From assembly GCA_977006965.1 (NCBI GenBank), contig OZ345363.1, positions 496,001 to 560,000 of the forward strand: a stretch of 64,000 nt of DNA. Direction: 5' to 3'. This stretch comes from Phymatolithon calcareum (taxonomy: Eukaryota; Rhodophyta; Florideophyceae; Hapalidiales). Below the pieces are notes generated by a model. The model was not told where the DNA came from and searched no databases. It worked only from the letters and a program-made list of their open reading frames with translations. Below, piece by piece: positions 51,820-62,331 of the stretch; the first letter of the stretch is position 1; each line of letters starts with the position of its first letter. The translations under genes and the position numbers were made by a program.

Positions 51820-53016
51820 CTACGCGGCCGCTCCCAAGTTAGGGCCGATCGCATGGCCTGCCCCGGCGGCAGCTGCGCCTGAGCGTGTCTGCTCAGCTGC
51901 GGGGTCTTCCAATATAATTTCCTTGACAGCAACACAAATAACTGCCTTCCTTGACGGTGGAAATTCGGCGCTTTTCGCCATGTCCTTCAAGTTCCACAGC
52001 ATAATCTGAGTGTTGCTGCTACATGCAACCAAATGATCCTCGGAAGGACCGATAAATGACACATCCCAAATCCAGCCCGGTCGATCCCCGAACTGCTGTA
52101 CAGGTGCAACCTCCTGGAGCACACCACCTTGCTCTTGACCGAGAACAATATCTCGCATCCTGAAAATCTTGATGCCGGACTTCGTCAATGGGCACACAAG
52201 CAGGTTCGCGGCCTGGCTTAGTCGCACGCGAGGAACATAGCTTTCGCTCGGCCTTATCACTGCCGGCAGAGGTGATTTCTCATGCAGCAAATCACTGACG
52301 CAATAAATGAAAACAAATCCATCGAGATTGGCCATAACCACTATTTTATGGTCCCACGACATGTCGATGCACTGCAGATGTCGGCCACTACGATGTGGTT
52401 TAAATTCGCTGCGCAAGCCGTCGTTCTGCTTCTTGTTATGGTCCCAGATGCGAAGTCTTCCGATGGCGTCGATGGCAAAGTAGAGCATCTTGGGAGGGTA
52501 ATAGACCACATCATTAATGGGGACCAAATTGGAGGGTCCCCGGTTACGAAAAGTGCGGAGGGTCGCGTTCGACGCTGGCGGATGCCCGTGCATCGCGTGA
52601 TGGGCAGCATTATTGCCTTGCTGCGGAGCGCCGTTGGCAGGTGGTGCAATGGGCACCCATACTTGAAGTGTACCGTCTTCGGAACAGGAGTATAGGAATT
52701 CCGATGCGCGTGGTTCAAATCCAACAGCAGTGACGGCAGCTTGATGCATACTGTACATATAAAACGGAATCTCGGCGACTGCGTCGGTGGATATGTCATA
52801 GACTCCGATTTTTGGAGAGCCGGCGACGGCGAGCAGAATGCGATCGCCGAAACGAGCAGGGCCTCTTCCTGAAAAAGCGAGGTGAAGTACCTGCATGTCC
52901 GGAAACTGGAGACTGCGCACGAGCCGCATTTGGTCATCAAATATACGCACTTGCGTCTCGTAGCCGCCTGACGCTACGATAAACGTTTTCTTCTTGTTCG
53001 ACCATGCTTCCTCCAT
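51820..53016 (-). CDS. LST8: LST8-like WD40 subunit of TOR kinase complexes
   Basis: 398 aa from ATG at 53016. Seven WD-type blades can be followed: FIVASGGYETQVRIFD, PKIGVYDI, HQAAVTAVGFEP...YSCSEDGTLQVWV, INDVVYYPPKMLYFAIDAIGRLRIWDH, CIDMSWDHKIVVMANLDGFVFIY, then WIWDVSFIGPSEDHLVACSSNTQIMLWNL. The ASGGYE.QVR start, VTAVGF and CSEDGT motifs and the length match LST8/mLST8, which binds the TOR kinase domain and stabilises TORC1/2. Unusual: a Gly/Ala/His-rich insert (about residues 125-155) between blades 3 and 4 and an Ala-rich C-terminal tail. It shares a 542-bp divergent promoter region with the gene at 53559. Confidence 0.9.
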   Translation of the reverse strand: MEEAWSNKKKTFIVASGGYETQVRIFDDQMRLVRSLQFPDMQVLHLAFSGRGPARFGDRILLAVAGSPKIGVYDISTDAVAEIPFYMYSMHQAAVTAVGFEPRASEFLYSCSEDGTLQVWVPIAPPANGAPQQGNNAAHHAMHGHPPASNATLRTFRNRGPSNLVPINDVVYYPPKMLYFAIDAIGRLRIWDHNKKQNDGLRSEFKPHRSGRHLQCIDMSWDHKIVVMANLDGFVFIYCVSDLLHEKSPLPAVIRPSESYVPRVRLSQAANLLVCPLTKSGIKIFRMRDIVLGQEQGGVLQEVAPVQQFGDRPGWIWDVSFIGPSEDHLVACSSNTQIMLWNLKDMAKSAEFPPSRKAVICVAVKEIILEDPAAEQTRSGAAAAGAGHAIGPNLGAAA

Positions 53017-53558
53017 CCCTGGAATCTTTTTTCAACGCCGCGGCACGGTGATTGTCGCTTCCGGTAAAGCTCTTTCACCAGGAAATGGTGGCTGGATTCA
53101 CAGCCGGGAAGACTCGGCGTTACATGAGCGGGCGATGAAAAGCGGGGACCTTCGGCGCGCGTTGAGTTGGATCTTGAAACGCCCACGTGTACACTTGCCT
53201 CAAGGTCGAATGCTCAAGGGCAGCATTGGCACAAAACAGAACATCAAAAATCAGGAGTAAAATATTTCAGCCGTGATTTTCTCTTTTTCAGGAGTTTCGT
53301 GCTAGATTTGGTCAGCTGCACTGAACGAACACTGAAAAATTGAAATAATTTTCACCCTTGTCAAGTATTTTCGATTTGCCGCAGATATTGTGAAAAGTTT
53401 TTCGATTTCGTACAAAACCGGCGTTCGGCGGAGCAAGTTGATAATCAAACAAAACTCAAACATCGGTGTGACGCAGGCAAAGCAGCTTGTTTATTAGGCA
53501 GGGTTATCTCGTCTCCAAAGCCGACGTTGAGAAGAGCATTGGTAAGACTGCGTGCGCC
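53017..53558. promoter_or_regulatory. Divergent intergenic promoter region
   Basis: Lies between the oppositely directed LST8 and small basic protein genes, so it must hold both promoters. No specific box recognised. Confidence 0.45.
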
Positions 53559-54021
53559 ATGTCTAGGCGCAACAACCTTAAGAAGCGGCGACAGCACCAT
53601 GCGGCGATGGTAGCAGAAGAGCGTACCCGGGAAGCCATTTTGAAGAAGAGACGTCAACGACGAGTCGCGAAGAAGGAGAGGAATGCCGCAGACAAGGAGC
53701 TCGCAGGCGCACTGGTACGTTTTGGAGGCATGGACTTCACGTCGCAGCTTCCCAGCGTGTAGTATTGAAGTTGTGCTCTAATCACTGTATAATTTTGCTT
53801 CTTTCTTTGCGCTGATATAGGAAAAGATAGTAACTGTCGATGAAACCCAAGTCAAAAGCGTTCCTACGATTGGAGCCCCACTTCCTTCAAACGATGATGA
53901 TGTAAAAATGGGCGTTTCTCGACTGGGGCCAGGTCGGATTCGGAAGAAGAAGAAGAAGGATGTGGAGCGCTCCAAGAAAATTCGGAGAAGAATGCTGGAA
54001 CGCGCAGCTATGATGATGTGA
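53559..54021 (+). CDS. Small very basic protein with one 64-nt intron
   Basis: Exon 1 is 53559-53756 and exon 2 is 53821-54021 (TGA at 54019). The intron 53757-53820 starts GTGTAGT, has a CTAAT branch-like site, a pyrimidine-rich stretch and ends GATATAG; it is phase 0. Without splicing the frame stops at 53760. The 132-aa product starts MSRRNNLKKRRQHH, has a long Lys/Arg-rich helix (AILKKRRQRRVAKKERN), a linker with GAPLPSNDDD and a second basic end (GRIRKKKKKDVERSKKIRRR). This resembles nucleolar or ribosome-assembly factors; no specific family identified. Confidence 0.75.
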
Positions 54022-54308
54022 CGGTAGAGGCGTTCAATTTTTATAATATTTTGTATTCACTTTCTTTGGTTTCTCGAGAAAAGAGCGTTTATCTCATGAG
54101 TAACGTGGGAATTCTTTTTCAAAACACGTCATGGTAGCCGTACAATCGCAATGCATACCAACTAGCGCTAATCCATGCCTGTCGAAGAAAAGTTTATCTA
54201 CTTCCAAAAAGGTGCCAGGACTAACACGAAGATCCATCGAAAGATCCATCGAAAGATCCACGCGTTGCTGGCGAGGACGAATCCGGCAACTTAGCTTTTC
54301 AACGCGAC

Positions 54309-55136
54309 TTAACGGAACTCCAGACGACTACTCTTATACAAAGACCATTTGAAACGCTTCATGTACAGCAACCCAATCGACAAAAGGAATGTGGCCGCAA
54401 CCCACTCCATACCCATCTTCTTCCTCATATCATGCTCCGGCTCGGCGGCCCACGCCAAAAATGTCGAAACATCCTTCGCCATTTGCGACGTCGTAGCCTC
54501 GGTCCCATCTTCATACTCCACAGCGCCATCGTAAAGCGCCCTCGCCATGGCGATCTGCCCGCCTGGGAAGTACGGATTGTAATAGAGTCCCTCACGAATA
54601 TTGATGCCCTCGGGAGCGTCGCGATACCCGGTGAGCAACGCCCAGAGGTAATTCTCTCCGCCATGACGAGCCTTGGAAATTAGGGAGAGATCAGGTGGCA
54701 ATGCGCCATTGTTCGCGTAACGCGCGGCCTCTTCATTCGGGTACGGTGCAGGGAAATAATCTGTAAGACGACCAGGACGCGTGAACATGACACCCTCATC
54801 ATTGGGACCATCATCAACCTCGATATCTTCAGCCATCTCCTTGACCTCCTCCTCGGTGAATGCGACATCGACGAGATTACGGAATGCAACACGGTTCAAT
54901 GAATGGCAGGAGGCACAAACGTTCTTGTAAACCTCGTACCCCCGTCGGATCGATGCTGCATCAAAGCTCTGCAGAGGTCCACTGTGCGGCCATTTGATGT
55001 GCGGCGGGTGCAACGCCTCGTCGTCTGCGTGCACAACCGTTCGCATCCCGCTACGCGCAGCGGCGCCGGCTGCAAGACCGCTAGCTGATAGCGCAGCTGC
55101 TAATGGGCGCACTGCGCGCCATGCCGAACCAGCCAT
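54309..55136 (-). CDS. CYC1: Cytochrome c1, mitochondrial complex III
   Basis: 275 aa from ATG at 55136. An Arg/Ala-rich, acid-free N-terminus (residues 1-36) is a mitochondrial presequence with a hydrophobic bipartite part. Haem c binds Cys74 and Cys77 of CASCH with His78 as ligand; the sixth ligand is Met197 in GGQIAMAR. The conserved MSQMAKDV-like segment (here TSQMAKDVSTFLAWAAEPEHD) precedes the single C-terminal membrane anchor (about 245-260) and a basic matrix tail. It passes electrons from the Rieske protein to cytochrome c. It converges with the small basic protein gene; the stops are 288 bp apart. Confidence 0.97.
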   Translation of the reverse strand: MAGSAWRAVRPLAAALSASGLAAGAAARSGMRTVVHADDEALHPPHIKWPHSGPLQSFDAASIRRGYEVYKNVCASCHSLNRVAFRNLVDVAFTEEEVKEMAEDIEVDDGPNDEGVMFTRPGRLTDYFPAPYPNEEAARYANNGALPPDLSLISKARHGGENYLWALLTGYRDAPEGINIREGLYYNPYFPGGQIAMARALYDGAVEYEDGTEATTSQMAKDVSTFLAWAAEPEHDMRKKMGMEWVAATFLLSIGLLYMKRFKWSLYKSSRLEFR

Positions 55137-55541
55137 GCCAGTGTGTGCGATGCAGGCGCCACGGATCGGTTCCGATCCACGTTGGATGTGGGGATGTTGC
55201 GCCAGCTAAAATGCTCGCTCTGTTCTGGACCCGACTGTGGATACCAATCCGAATCGCCAGAACACAGCTGGTGTAAAGACCCACCTACATGCCACGTGTA
55301 CGTACACGTGTACAGCAATTGTGCTGTACAGTACCACTCTGTGATATGAATCCAGCGTCTTTGCTTTTGAAAACTTAGAAGCCGGATTCATAGTTGGAGA
55401 GACGCAGCGCGCCGAACGGTCTTTTCCGATGGCGCTTTTGCCTTGTCATTAATGTCGGTGCACGGGCGACTGTGTCAGAGGGGCGTTCGGAAAGAGCTAA
55501 TAAATCGGGATGAGGCTACAATAGTTTGGCACGAGTGGGCT

Positions 55542-55583
55542 GGTAGAACTCTCATCGTGCCGTATGTCAATGAGAGTTCTACC
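55542..55583. repeat. Hairpin with adjacent third arm
   Basis: GGTAGAACTCTCAT and ATGAGAGTTCTACC form a 14-bp perfect stem with a 14-nt loop. A third copy (AGTAGAACTCTTAT) follows at 55591-55604. Confidence 0.8.
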
Positions 55584-55692
55584 ATAATATAGTAGAACTC
55601 TTATTATGTCTCTTGCTGGTAGATTTCCTCCTGAGCGAAAGTTGTGCAAGGAAACGGAAATTGAGTGCATTTTCTACGGGCATGTGCCAAGT

Positions 55693-56163
55693 TTAGTTGG
55701 AAGCGCATAATAAATCATTCTCTTCAGCGTAGATGAATTGCAAGGCGATGAGAATACGCAGTCTATGTGACAGCACAGGGGAATTCTTCGCCACCCCTAC
55801 CTTCGCAATCCCGATCACAGACAAGAGCACGTTGTAAGAATATGCTAAGTCCCGGCAGCTCGCAAATATGCAGACGAAACAAACGAGCGCAACCGGGATT
55901 GGCAATCCCAAGGTAGCTGGGACAAGAATAAGAGCGAATAAGTCACAAGCTCGAAGTGCAGTTACCTTGTACACACCATGGCCTTTTTTTAAAAAAAAGA
56001 TGGATAAAATTGTTATGGAGAAAAGCAATGTTGAATACGCAGAGAGACCAAGAATTATTGGGGCAGCCGGGCGCGATTCTCGTTCACCCACAAGGTCCGG
56101 AATACTCTTGGCACCCTTGCGAGAGAGTAGACAGAAAGCAGCACGACTGTTGACACGTTTCAA
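55693..56163 (-). CDS. Possible internal exon or fragment of a multi-TM protein
   Basis: 156 open codons with four hydrophobic stretches (ILGLSAYSTLLFSITILSIFF, ACDLFALILVPATLGL, IPVALVCFVCIF, YNVLLSVIGIA), but no ATG anywhere in frame. Just upstream on the minus strand a GTGTAG could be a 3' splice site, so it may be an exon whose partner was not found, or a gene fragment. No family recognised. Confidence 0.25.
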   Translation of the reverse strand: MKRVNSRAAFCLLSRKGAKSIPDLVGERESRPAAPIILGLSAYSTLLFSITILSIFFLKKGHGVYKVTALRACDLFALILVPATLGLPIPVALVCFVCIFASCRDLAYSYNVLLSVIGIAKVGVAKNSPVLSHRLRILIALQFIYAEENDLLCASN

Positions 56164-58737
56164 ATTCTACACCACACTCAGTGCTGTGTTCATTACTGTT
56201 GTTTGATATGGAGAAGTGAGTACGACAATCAAACCTTCTGCAAGTGCAATGGACGGCACGGCTTCTTTTTCCAGTCAGATTTCTGAGAGACAGGGTGCTA
56301 AATATGGCTAACAGAGCAGGGGCTTCCGTTAGCGTGCAGTGAACATTCGATAATCTGCCTGGTCCACCGATTTTCGAGTTCGATCTGAATGCCGGGATGG
56401 GCTAAACAGGACAGAAATTTTTCTTCACCACAGGAGTCCCTCGCCTACGTCATAACATCATCTGCTGCAATTAGGACTGGATATGACGGAATATTGTCTA
56501 TTCAGGAAGAATCCTGCCATTTGTTCAGGACACCAACGCGGATAGCTCCGTTTGACAGCAGAGCAATTACTGTGAGATTGTTTTTCGAACCCAGAGCCAC
56601 AGTGAAAAGAGCTAGACAAAATGGCCAACTTGGTTGCGGAACGAACAAATATATATGTGCTCACGTCGTGCCAGAATATTTTCTACCGTTGTAGTTAAAC
56701 CCGTCAAAGCCGGCTTATCTCCAAATTGACGTTGCGAAGAGGGGGCGGGGAATTCTTGTCCTCGGAAAAATCCCTAGAATGTTATTCCTCGGAGGTCTGG
56801 CTTTCCCCTGTTTTCAAACATGAGAAGAGAACAAATAATACACTAATTTCTGACGACCTGATACTGTCCTCGAACTATTCTGATTCCACGCTGATCCTTG
56901 TTTTCGAATGTGCGGAGAAGCTCACCACTAGTTCTGATCATCGATGGTGAGCCAGTCAATTTCATCAAGGCTTTCAAAATCAATATGCGATAGCGCTTGT
57001 GTGAAAACAGAGACTGAAGCTCCGATGAAGGAGATGTGAGAGACCAATAGGAGTCACTGGTTTGCAAGCCAACGAGTGAAATTGGAGTCGACAGGGCGCC
57101 TCATGTCGCTGATGCAAAAACATCTGGATTTTGAATGTATTGAAGTTCTCCGCTGGCGAAATACATCTTGCTCAAACTTGTGGAAGCCAATTTCACCATT
57201 TTGGACATTTGGGAAATTATTGATGCTAATGCACAGAAGGTAACTTTGAGAACAGCTAGCAAGTGACAGTGCATCTGCGAATGCTTGTAGTCAATCTCCT
57301 CAAGCCACTTAGCGGTGAACAAAAATGCACGCTCAACAGAAGGTGATCTGCAGCTCTAGTCACCACTCTGTCATTTTTGCCATACGGTACCCAGCAGCAG
57401 GTTTTGCAACATGCCGTAGGAGAAGCAAATTGTGAGCGAGAGCCACAGACCGTCTGCTATGAGCCCAAATGTTTTGAATCTTGTATGGCCCACCCGAGCA
57501 GTTGTCCTAGCCATTGTCCGGGTCGACAGAAACGCGGATCATGTTAGTTGCTCACATAAGCTGGTTTGGAGGCAAAAGTAGTAGTTACCGAGGTTATATC
57601 GCACTTTTCCGACAGAATTTGATTTCTTGGATAGGGGAGACAAAGATTATCTTCTTGAGATGGAACAGAAGTCACCCCTGTCGACAAATTGCGCGCTCTT
57701 TACTGTGTAAAAGCTTTGCGGACGATCGCCAGGATGGCAAAATCTTTGAGCTTGACCTTCAAATATATGCGAAATTCTGCTGCTATATGACCAGCCGTGT
57801 CACCATAAAACAAAGCAAAACCTCGTTACTTGTATATTAATAGGGAGTGATGGAGCTCTTGTTTGAACGCCAGCAGTCGAATTACCCTTGTGAGTATGCA
57901 CTCCCGTCAGCCCTGCCAAGGTGCTTTCTCCAATTTTCAAAGAATTACTACTGTACAGCGAGATCTGAGATAGTTGACAGCGCCGGTTAGAAAGTCTTTG
58001 TGAATTGGGTGTAAGCAGTGTGTTAGAAAATTCAGAGTGCAAATATTTTCTAAAAATTTTGATCTTAGTCACTACAATATCTTGCAGCCAGGTGTAATAC
58101 ACGCTGTGTATCTCTATCAAGTTTGACGATTCAAAAATGTGCTAACGCAATTGCTGGTACCTACGTTTCGCTTGCAGAGGCGAAAAGGGATCTCTTTCTC
58201 ATCAGAAGTTTGTATTACATGCAATGACGTCATTACCCAATAGATAATTGCCACGTCTAAAAGTGAACCAATCACAGGCAATCTACAATTTTTTAGCGAA
58301 AATTGTTTTTTGGAATACAGAAGTTAACTTCTGACATAAAAATAACGTGTATTCGAGAAAGGCATGTGATTTAGGGCTGGGACTGTACGCTCCTCCGTGC
58401 AAATTTGTATCCTGGAGTCGCGTCAGCGCGAGATGTATCATATATGCAATAAAAATTGAGAAAACGACTTGCTCTCGGATGCAATAGCATGAGCGGGAAG
58501 GGAGGACGTCTGTGCGGTCGAATTTGTGGCAAATGCATCACGATATGATGTGCCAAACTTGACCACAGGGCCAATGTTCCATTGGATACTCGGTTGCTGC
58601 ATCTTCTATCGCCACTGCCTGTCCCGGGCAGTTGTTTGCTCCAACAGAAGACCCTCCCAATCCCCCACAGCAGCTCCCTGCTCCTCCCCAGCCCGTCCGC
58701 CGCCCGTGCGTCGCGTCCCCATTTGCCCGAGCACGCC

Positions 58738-60189
58738 ATGAAGCACCGGGGGCGCACGCCAAGTACGGCACATGTGATCTCTGCACGCGCCGCAGTCGCA
58801 GCACTCAGCTGCGCGCATGCGGACGTTGTTGTCTTCGACGCACGCAATCCCGCACTAGTTGCTCTCGAACGTGTCGCTAGCGCCATTGCTTTCCCGGATG
58901 CCCCTTCACCTCCACTTCGCGGTCGCACTGCCCTCGTCTATGATGCCGGATCCTCCGCGTTATCCAAGCCTTATTCCCGTGCCGCGAGCGCGGTGCATGC
59001 ACTTGTTGATGCCCATCCCTTTGACGCTCGTGTTTGTCTTGTCGCAGGTGGACTTCCTGCGCTTCGCGAGACCGCCCCGCGTCTTATCGTCTGCGCCCCG
59101 CGCTGTGCCGCTGAAGTCGACCGTCTTCGCGCTAAGCTCGATGGAATGAAGCATGCTCCGAAATGGGCACGTGCTGCCCTGGAGGCGATCATTGATGCTG
59201 CAAAGCCGGCTGCGGCTGTACTGCCCTGGCTACATGTTGGGTCTGATCATGATGCACGCTCATTGCCCACAATGTTGTCGCGAGGATACACGCATGTTGT
59301 CGCGGTTGGTGCCGAGTTGCGGTGTAACTTTCCGGCCAATTTTGAATATTGTTTTTTCAGCGCCCTTGATGTCTCTAGCTATCGTCTGATTGCTCATTTT
59401 CCTGCCATTACGCTGGTTCTGCGTGATATTCGAGCAAGGGCTGAAGCAGGTGAGAACGTGCGGGTGCTCGTGCATTGCTTTGCTGGGATGTCGCGTTCAG
59501 TTGCGGCTGTCGCTGCTTTTTTGGTTGCTGAGGGAATCTCAGTCGAAACGGCTCTGCAACATATTGCTAGTCGTCGTGTGGGTGCTGCGCCTAATCATGG
59601 ATTTTTGACCCAACTCTCCGAATGGCAATCAGTTCTTCAAGGTCCCAATCCCCCCGTGGAACCTCCGACGATACCAACACTTGAGCTACCGCTGCCTACA
59701 CTACCGATTACAACGTTGCCACTTCCTGGACAATCTCGCCGTCCGTCAGAACTCGAAAGAGAGATTTTGAATGAGTGCCTTCAGGAGCCCTCTCCTATGG
59801 ATATGGATTTATGCTCCACCCCCGTCACTCCCTCTGTTCGTGCTCCTCAGTCGTCTTCAAATTCGAGTACAGGAACTAGTTCGCAAGACGAGCATTCAAA
59901 GAAATGGGCTGTTGTACTTGCGCAAAGTGACCCTGCGTCAACGCCGAGAGGAACGATGCGCGATGAAGGTGGTTTTACTGGGTCTAAATTTTCTCCATCC
60001 CGGAAGTTTCCAGTGGCTAAGAGAGGATTTGAAAACGGTGTATGCGTCAGTGTGGCGAAATGCGCTTCCGTTTTGAAGAGGTCGTGCTCGCCGATCATGC
60101 GGCCTGTGTCACCACTGCAAATTTATGAGTCCGACGAAGGTGACACAGGGCTCGTGGAATCGTTATCAGAAGTTTCGGAAGAAAGGTAG
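58738..60189 (+). CDS. Dual-specificity protein phosphatase with N-terminal rhodanese-like domain
   Basis: 483 aa from ATG at 58738 (the frame is open further upstream but without ATG). Residues about 10-115 look like the non-catalytic rhodanese/Cdc25-homology domain of MAP kinase phosphatases (VVFDARNP, LVYDAG, CLVAGGLPALRETAP). Residues about 160-300 are a DSP catalytic domain: signature VHCFAGMSRS with nucleophile Cys247 and Arg253, general acid probably Asp211 (SALDVSSY). The C-terminal 180 residues are Pro/Ser-rich and likely disordered. The layout suggests a MAP kinase phosphatase, dephosphorylating Thr and Tyr of the kinase activation loop. Confidence 0.88.
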   Translation: MKHRGRTPSTAHVISARAAVAALSCAHADVVVFDARNPALVALERVASAIAFPDAPSPPLRGRTALVYDAGSSALSKPYSRAASAVHALVDAHPFDARVCLVAGGLPALRETAPRLIVCAPRCAAEVDRLRAKLDGMKHAPKWARAALEAIIDAAKPAAAVLPWLHVGSDHDARSLPTMLSRGYTHVVAVGAELRCNFPANFEYCFFSALDVSSYRLIAHFPAITLVLRDIRARAEAGENVRVLVHCFAGMSRSVAAVAAFLVAEGISVETALQHIASRRVGAAPNHGFLTQLSEWQSVLQGPNPPVEPPTIPTLELPLPTLPITTLPLPGQSRRPSELEREILNECLQEPSPMDMDLCSTPVTPSVRAPQSSSNSSTGTSSQDEHSKKWAVVLAQSDPASTPRGTMRDEGGFTGSKFSPSRKFPVAKRGFENGVCVSVAKCASVLKRSCSPIMRPVSPLQIYESDEGDTGLVESLSEVSEER

Positions 60190-62331
60190 CATTGACCAGC
60201 TTGTATGTGCATTTGCAAAACTAGGCCGAAGGTTGATGCGTTCAAGCGCTGAACGCCCTTCATTTCCTTGTAGTGTTGTGTATTCATTCGTGCGGAGGTG
60301 TTGTGTCGTTTCTTTGTGCAGGACCTTTTCAGTGCTCTTCTTTTAGTTGAGCGGCACGCGGGAAGTGGGAACTTGACTTCAGCGGAAAGGCGTCGGAATT
60401 CCACCTGGCTCACAATGTACCAAATGCATTGAATGAATGTGATGTTGTAGACTATTAGATATGTAAATCATTGTTGTATAGACTTCACGAAGTAAGCAAT
60501 ATAATACTTGTTGCTCAGCGCGTTACTTGGCTTGAAGCAAGCTGTTTTATAGACCAGTTCTACTTTCGTGGTTGTGCATGGATGTGGTCTGATTGAAGCC
60601 GACCACTCGAGCGGTTTCAACGTTTGATATTGAGGTCAATCCAATCATCGGGGCACTTCTGGTAGTGCCGTCTATTTCAGAGACTATCGCTCAGCGGAAA
60701 TACAGACGACTGCAATGCCTTGCTTTCCAAGAAGTTGGAATCAGCGCAACTCTGTTCCATATCAAAACAGGACTTGATGATCATTGATTCATTCGTCACC
60801 AGTGCGAGCAGGTTTTGAAGGCTACAGCATTCTTTAAGGCGCACAAGAGCGGCTTACATAAAAGGTGTCTTTGGCGTTTGAATAGTGGTACAATCTCGAT
60901 AGTCCAACTAACTCTAAGGGCCTGTACTGGTAGCACATATGACTGGAGTCAGCTTCGCCCACTGACATACGGAGAATCTTGTTTGGAGAATAAGAGATTC
61001 ATTCAAGAAGAATGTGTCACATCTGACGCACGAGGTGGAATGACATTCATGACAAGAGTGAACACGGAGGTAGTCAGTCGTCGAGATGTGCACAGGTAAT
61101 CTACGCGCTGGCGTGTGATGATTGCATGTCGAGGTGCAGGAGTGTCAGTATCTATTCTCGATACTCTATCACTGTACAATTCTCATGAGAGATGTATGTA
61201 TCCGTTGCACTTGTACCTTGAAGAGGAAATCAAGCGAACCTAGCGACAAGGTGAATAAACAACGTCGTATCGGCAGAAATCTGTTTCCCTATATAAGACC
61301 ATCAGAATGGTGAGTGATGAGATTCACTGTCGCATGGTGAAGACATGTAGTACGTGCACTGACGTTCAAAACGGCTGCTGCAACACTTTGCACGGACAAA
61401 CACACTCCCAAGGGAATATTTGATGTGCACTGAGATCACTCTGTCATCTCCTGGCTTACCGTAAACTTTATATTTTGTTGTTGTCTTCAAACCTAAGTCC
61501 TGCAGCTAGGTCGTTCATGGAACAGTTACTGTCTTCCATAAAGCTGACTTTTCGTTCAACGACAAGAAGTCGTTAGCTTCCCATGATGCTTCTACCTTCA
61601 GAGTGCTGCATCATGCAGAAGACGTCTTCTGCCGCGACAAAAACTGGAACAGTTGCGTGACGCACACGCGGGGCGATGGAATTTCACAGCCTGTAACTTA
61701 TGAAAGGAGCCGAATAGACGGCACGGAATAAATGTGCGTATGACGGCAAGCGACTAACGACCACGACACCGTCATTACAGTTCAAAATGAGCTGGTATCC
61801 AGATTGGCGGACAGCAATGATAGAACATAAACGCAATAAATATGAGTGAGATACAAACCGTTATAAATGGTAGCATTGGCAAGCAGTACAGTATGCGTTC
61901 TTACGAGCATGCAACGCAAGCGACAATATTTCTGTACTAGGGCAATCGAGAACAAAGCGGAAGAAGAATTCTCTACAATTTTCATGTTTAACTTTGGGAA
62001 AAATCATATGCGAACGAAACAAAAATAATGGTCACCCTAAATTCTTGTGCTTACGGCGACACAACAATTACTTTTAGGCCTTACATATTGGTGCCATGAA
62101 AAATGCATTTTAAATTTTGAGTCCAGTAAATAGCTCCACCGAACATCAGGTCGCCCAACTGATTCACGCCCCCTGCCGGGCTCACTTGCCCTAGTCCATC
62201 ATCAACGTCCCTCCAGCGCTAGTGCTGCTCGCTGTCTGACGGACGCTCGTCCCACCCGTGTCCCATCCGCGCTGCCCGCCTCTTGACATCACGCACGCAT
62301 CCACCACGCCGCCCCACGCGGTGAACCGTTG
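60190..62331. other. Spacer, no gene supported
   Basis: Short ORFs (for example 60593-60787, 60815-61099) without recognisable domains. The last 180 bp are C-rich, probable promoter or 5' UTR of the RanBPM gene. Confidence 0.4.

Larger units (their letters stand above)
55137..58737. other. Gene-poor region with a hairpin and a possible membrane-protein exon
   Basis: About 3.6 kb. It contains the inverted repeat 55542-55583, a hydrophobic open frame at 55693-56163 (-), and short ORFs without features. The end (58600-58737) is C-rich and probably the 5' UTR of the phosphatase gene. Confidence 0.4.

Noticed and set aside
58371-58928. 185-aa antisense ORF over the phosphatase start
   Set aside because: Shadow of the GC-rich N-terminal coding region.
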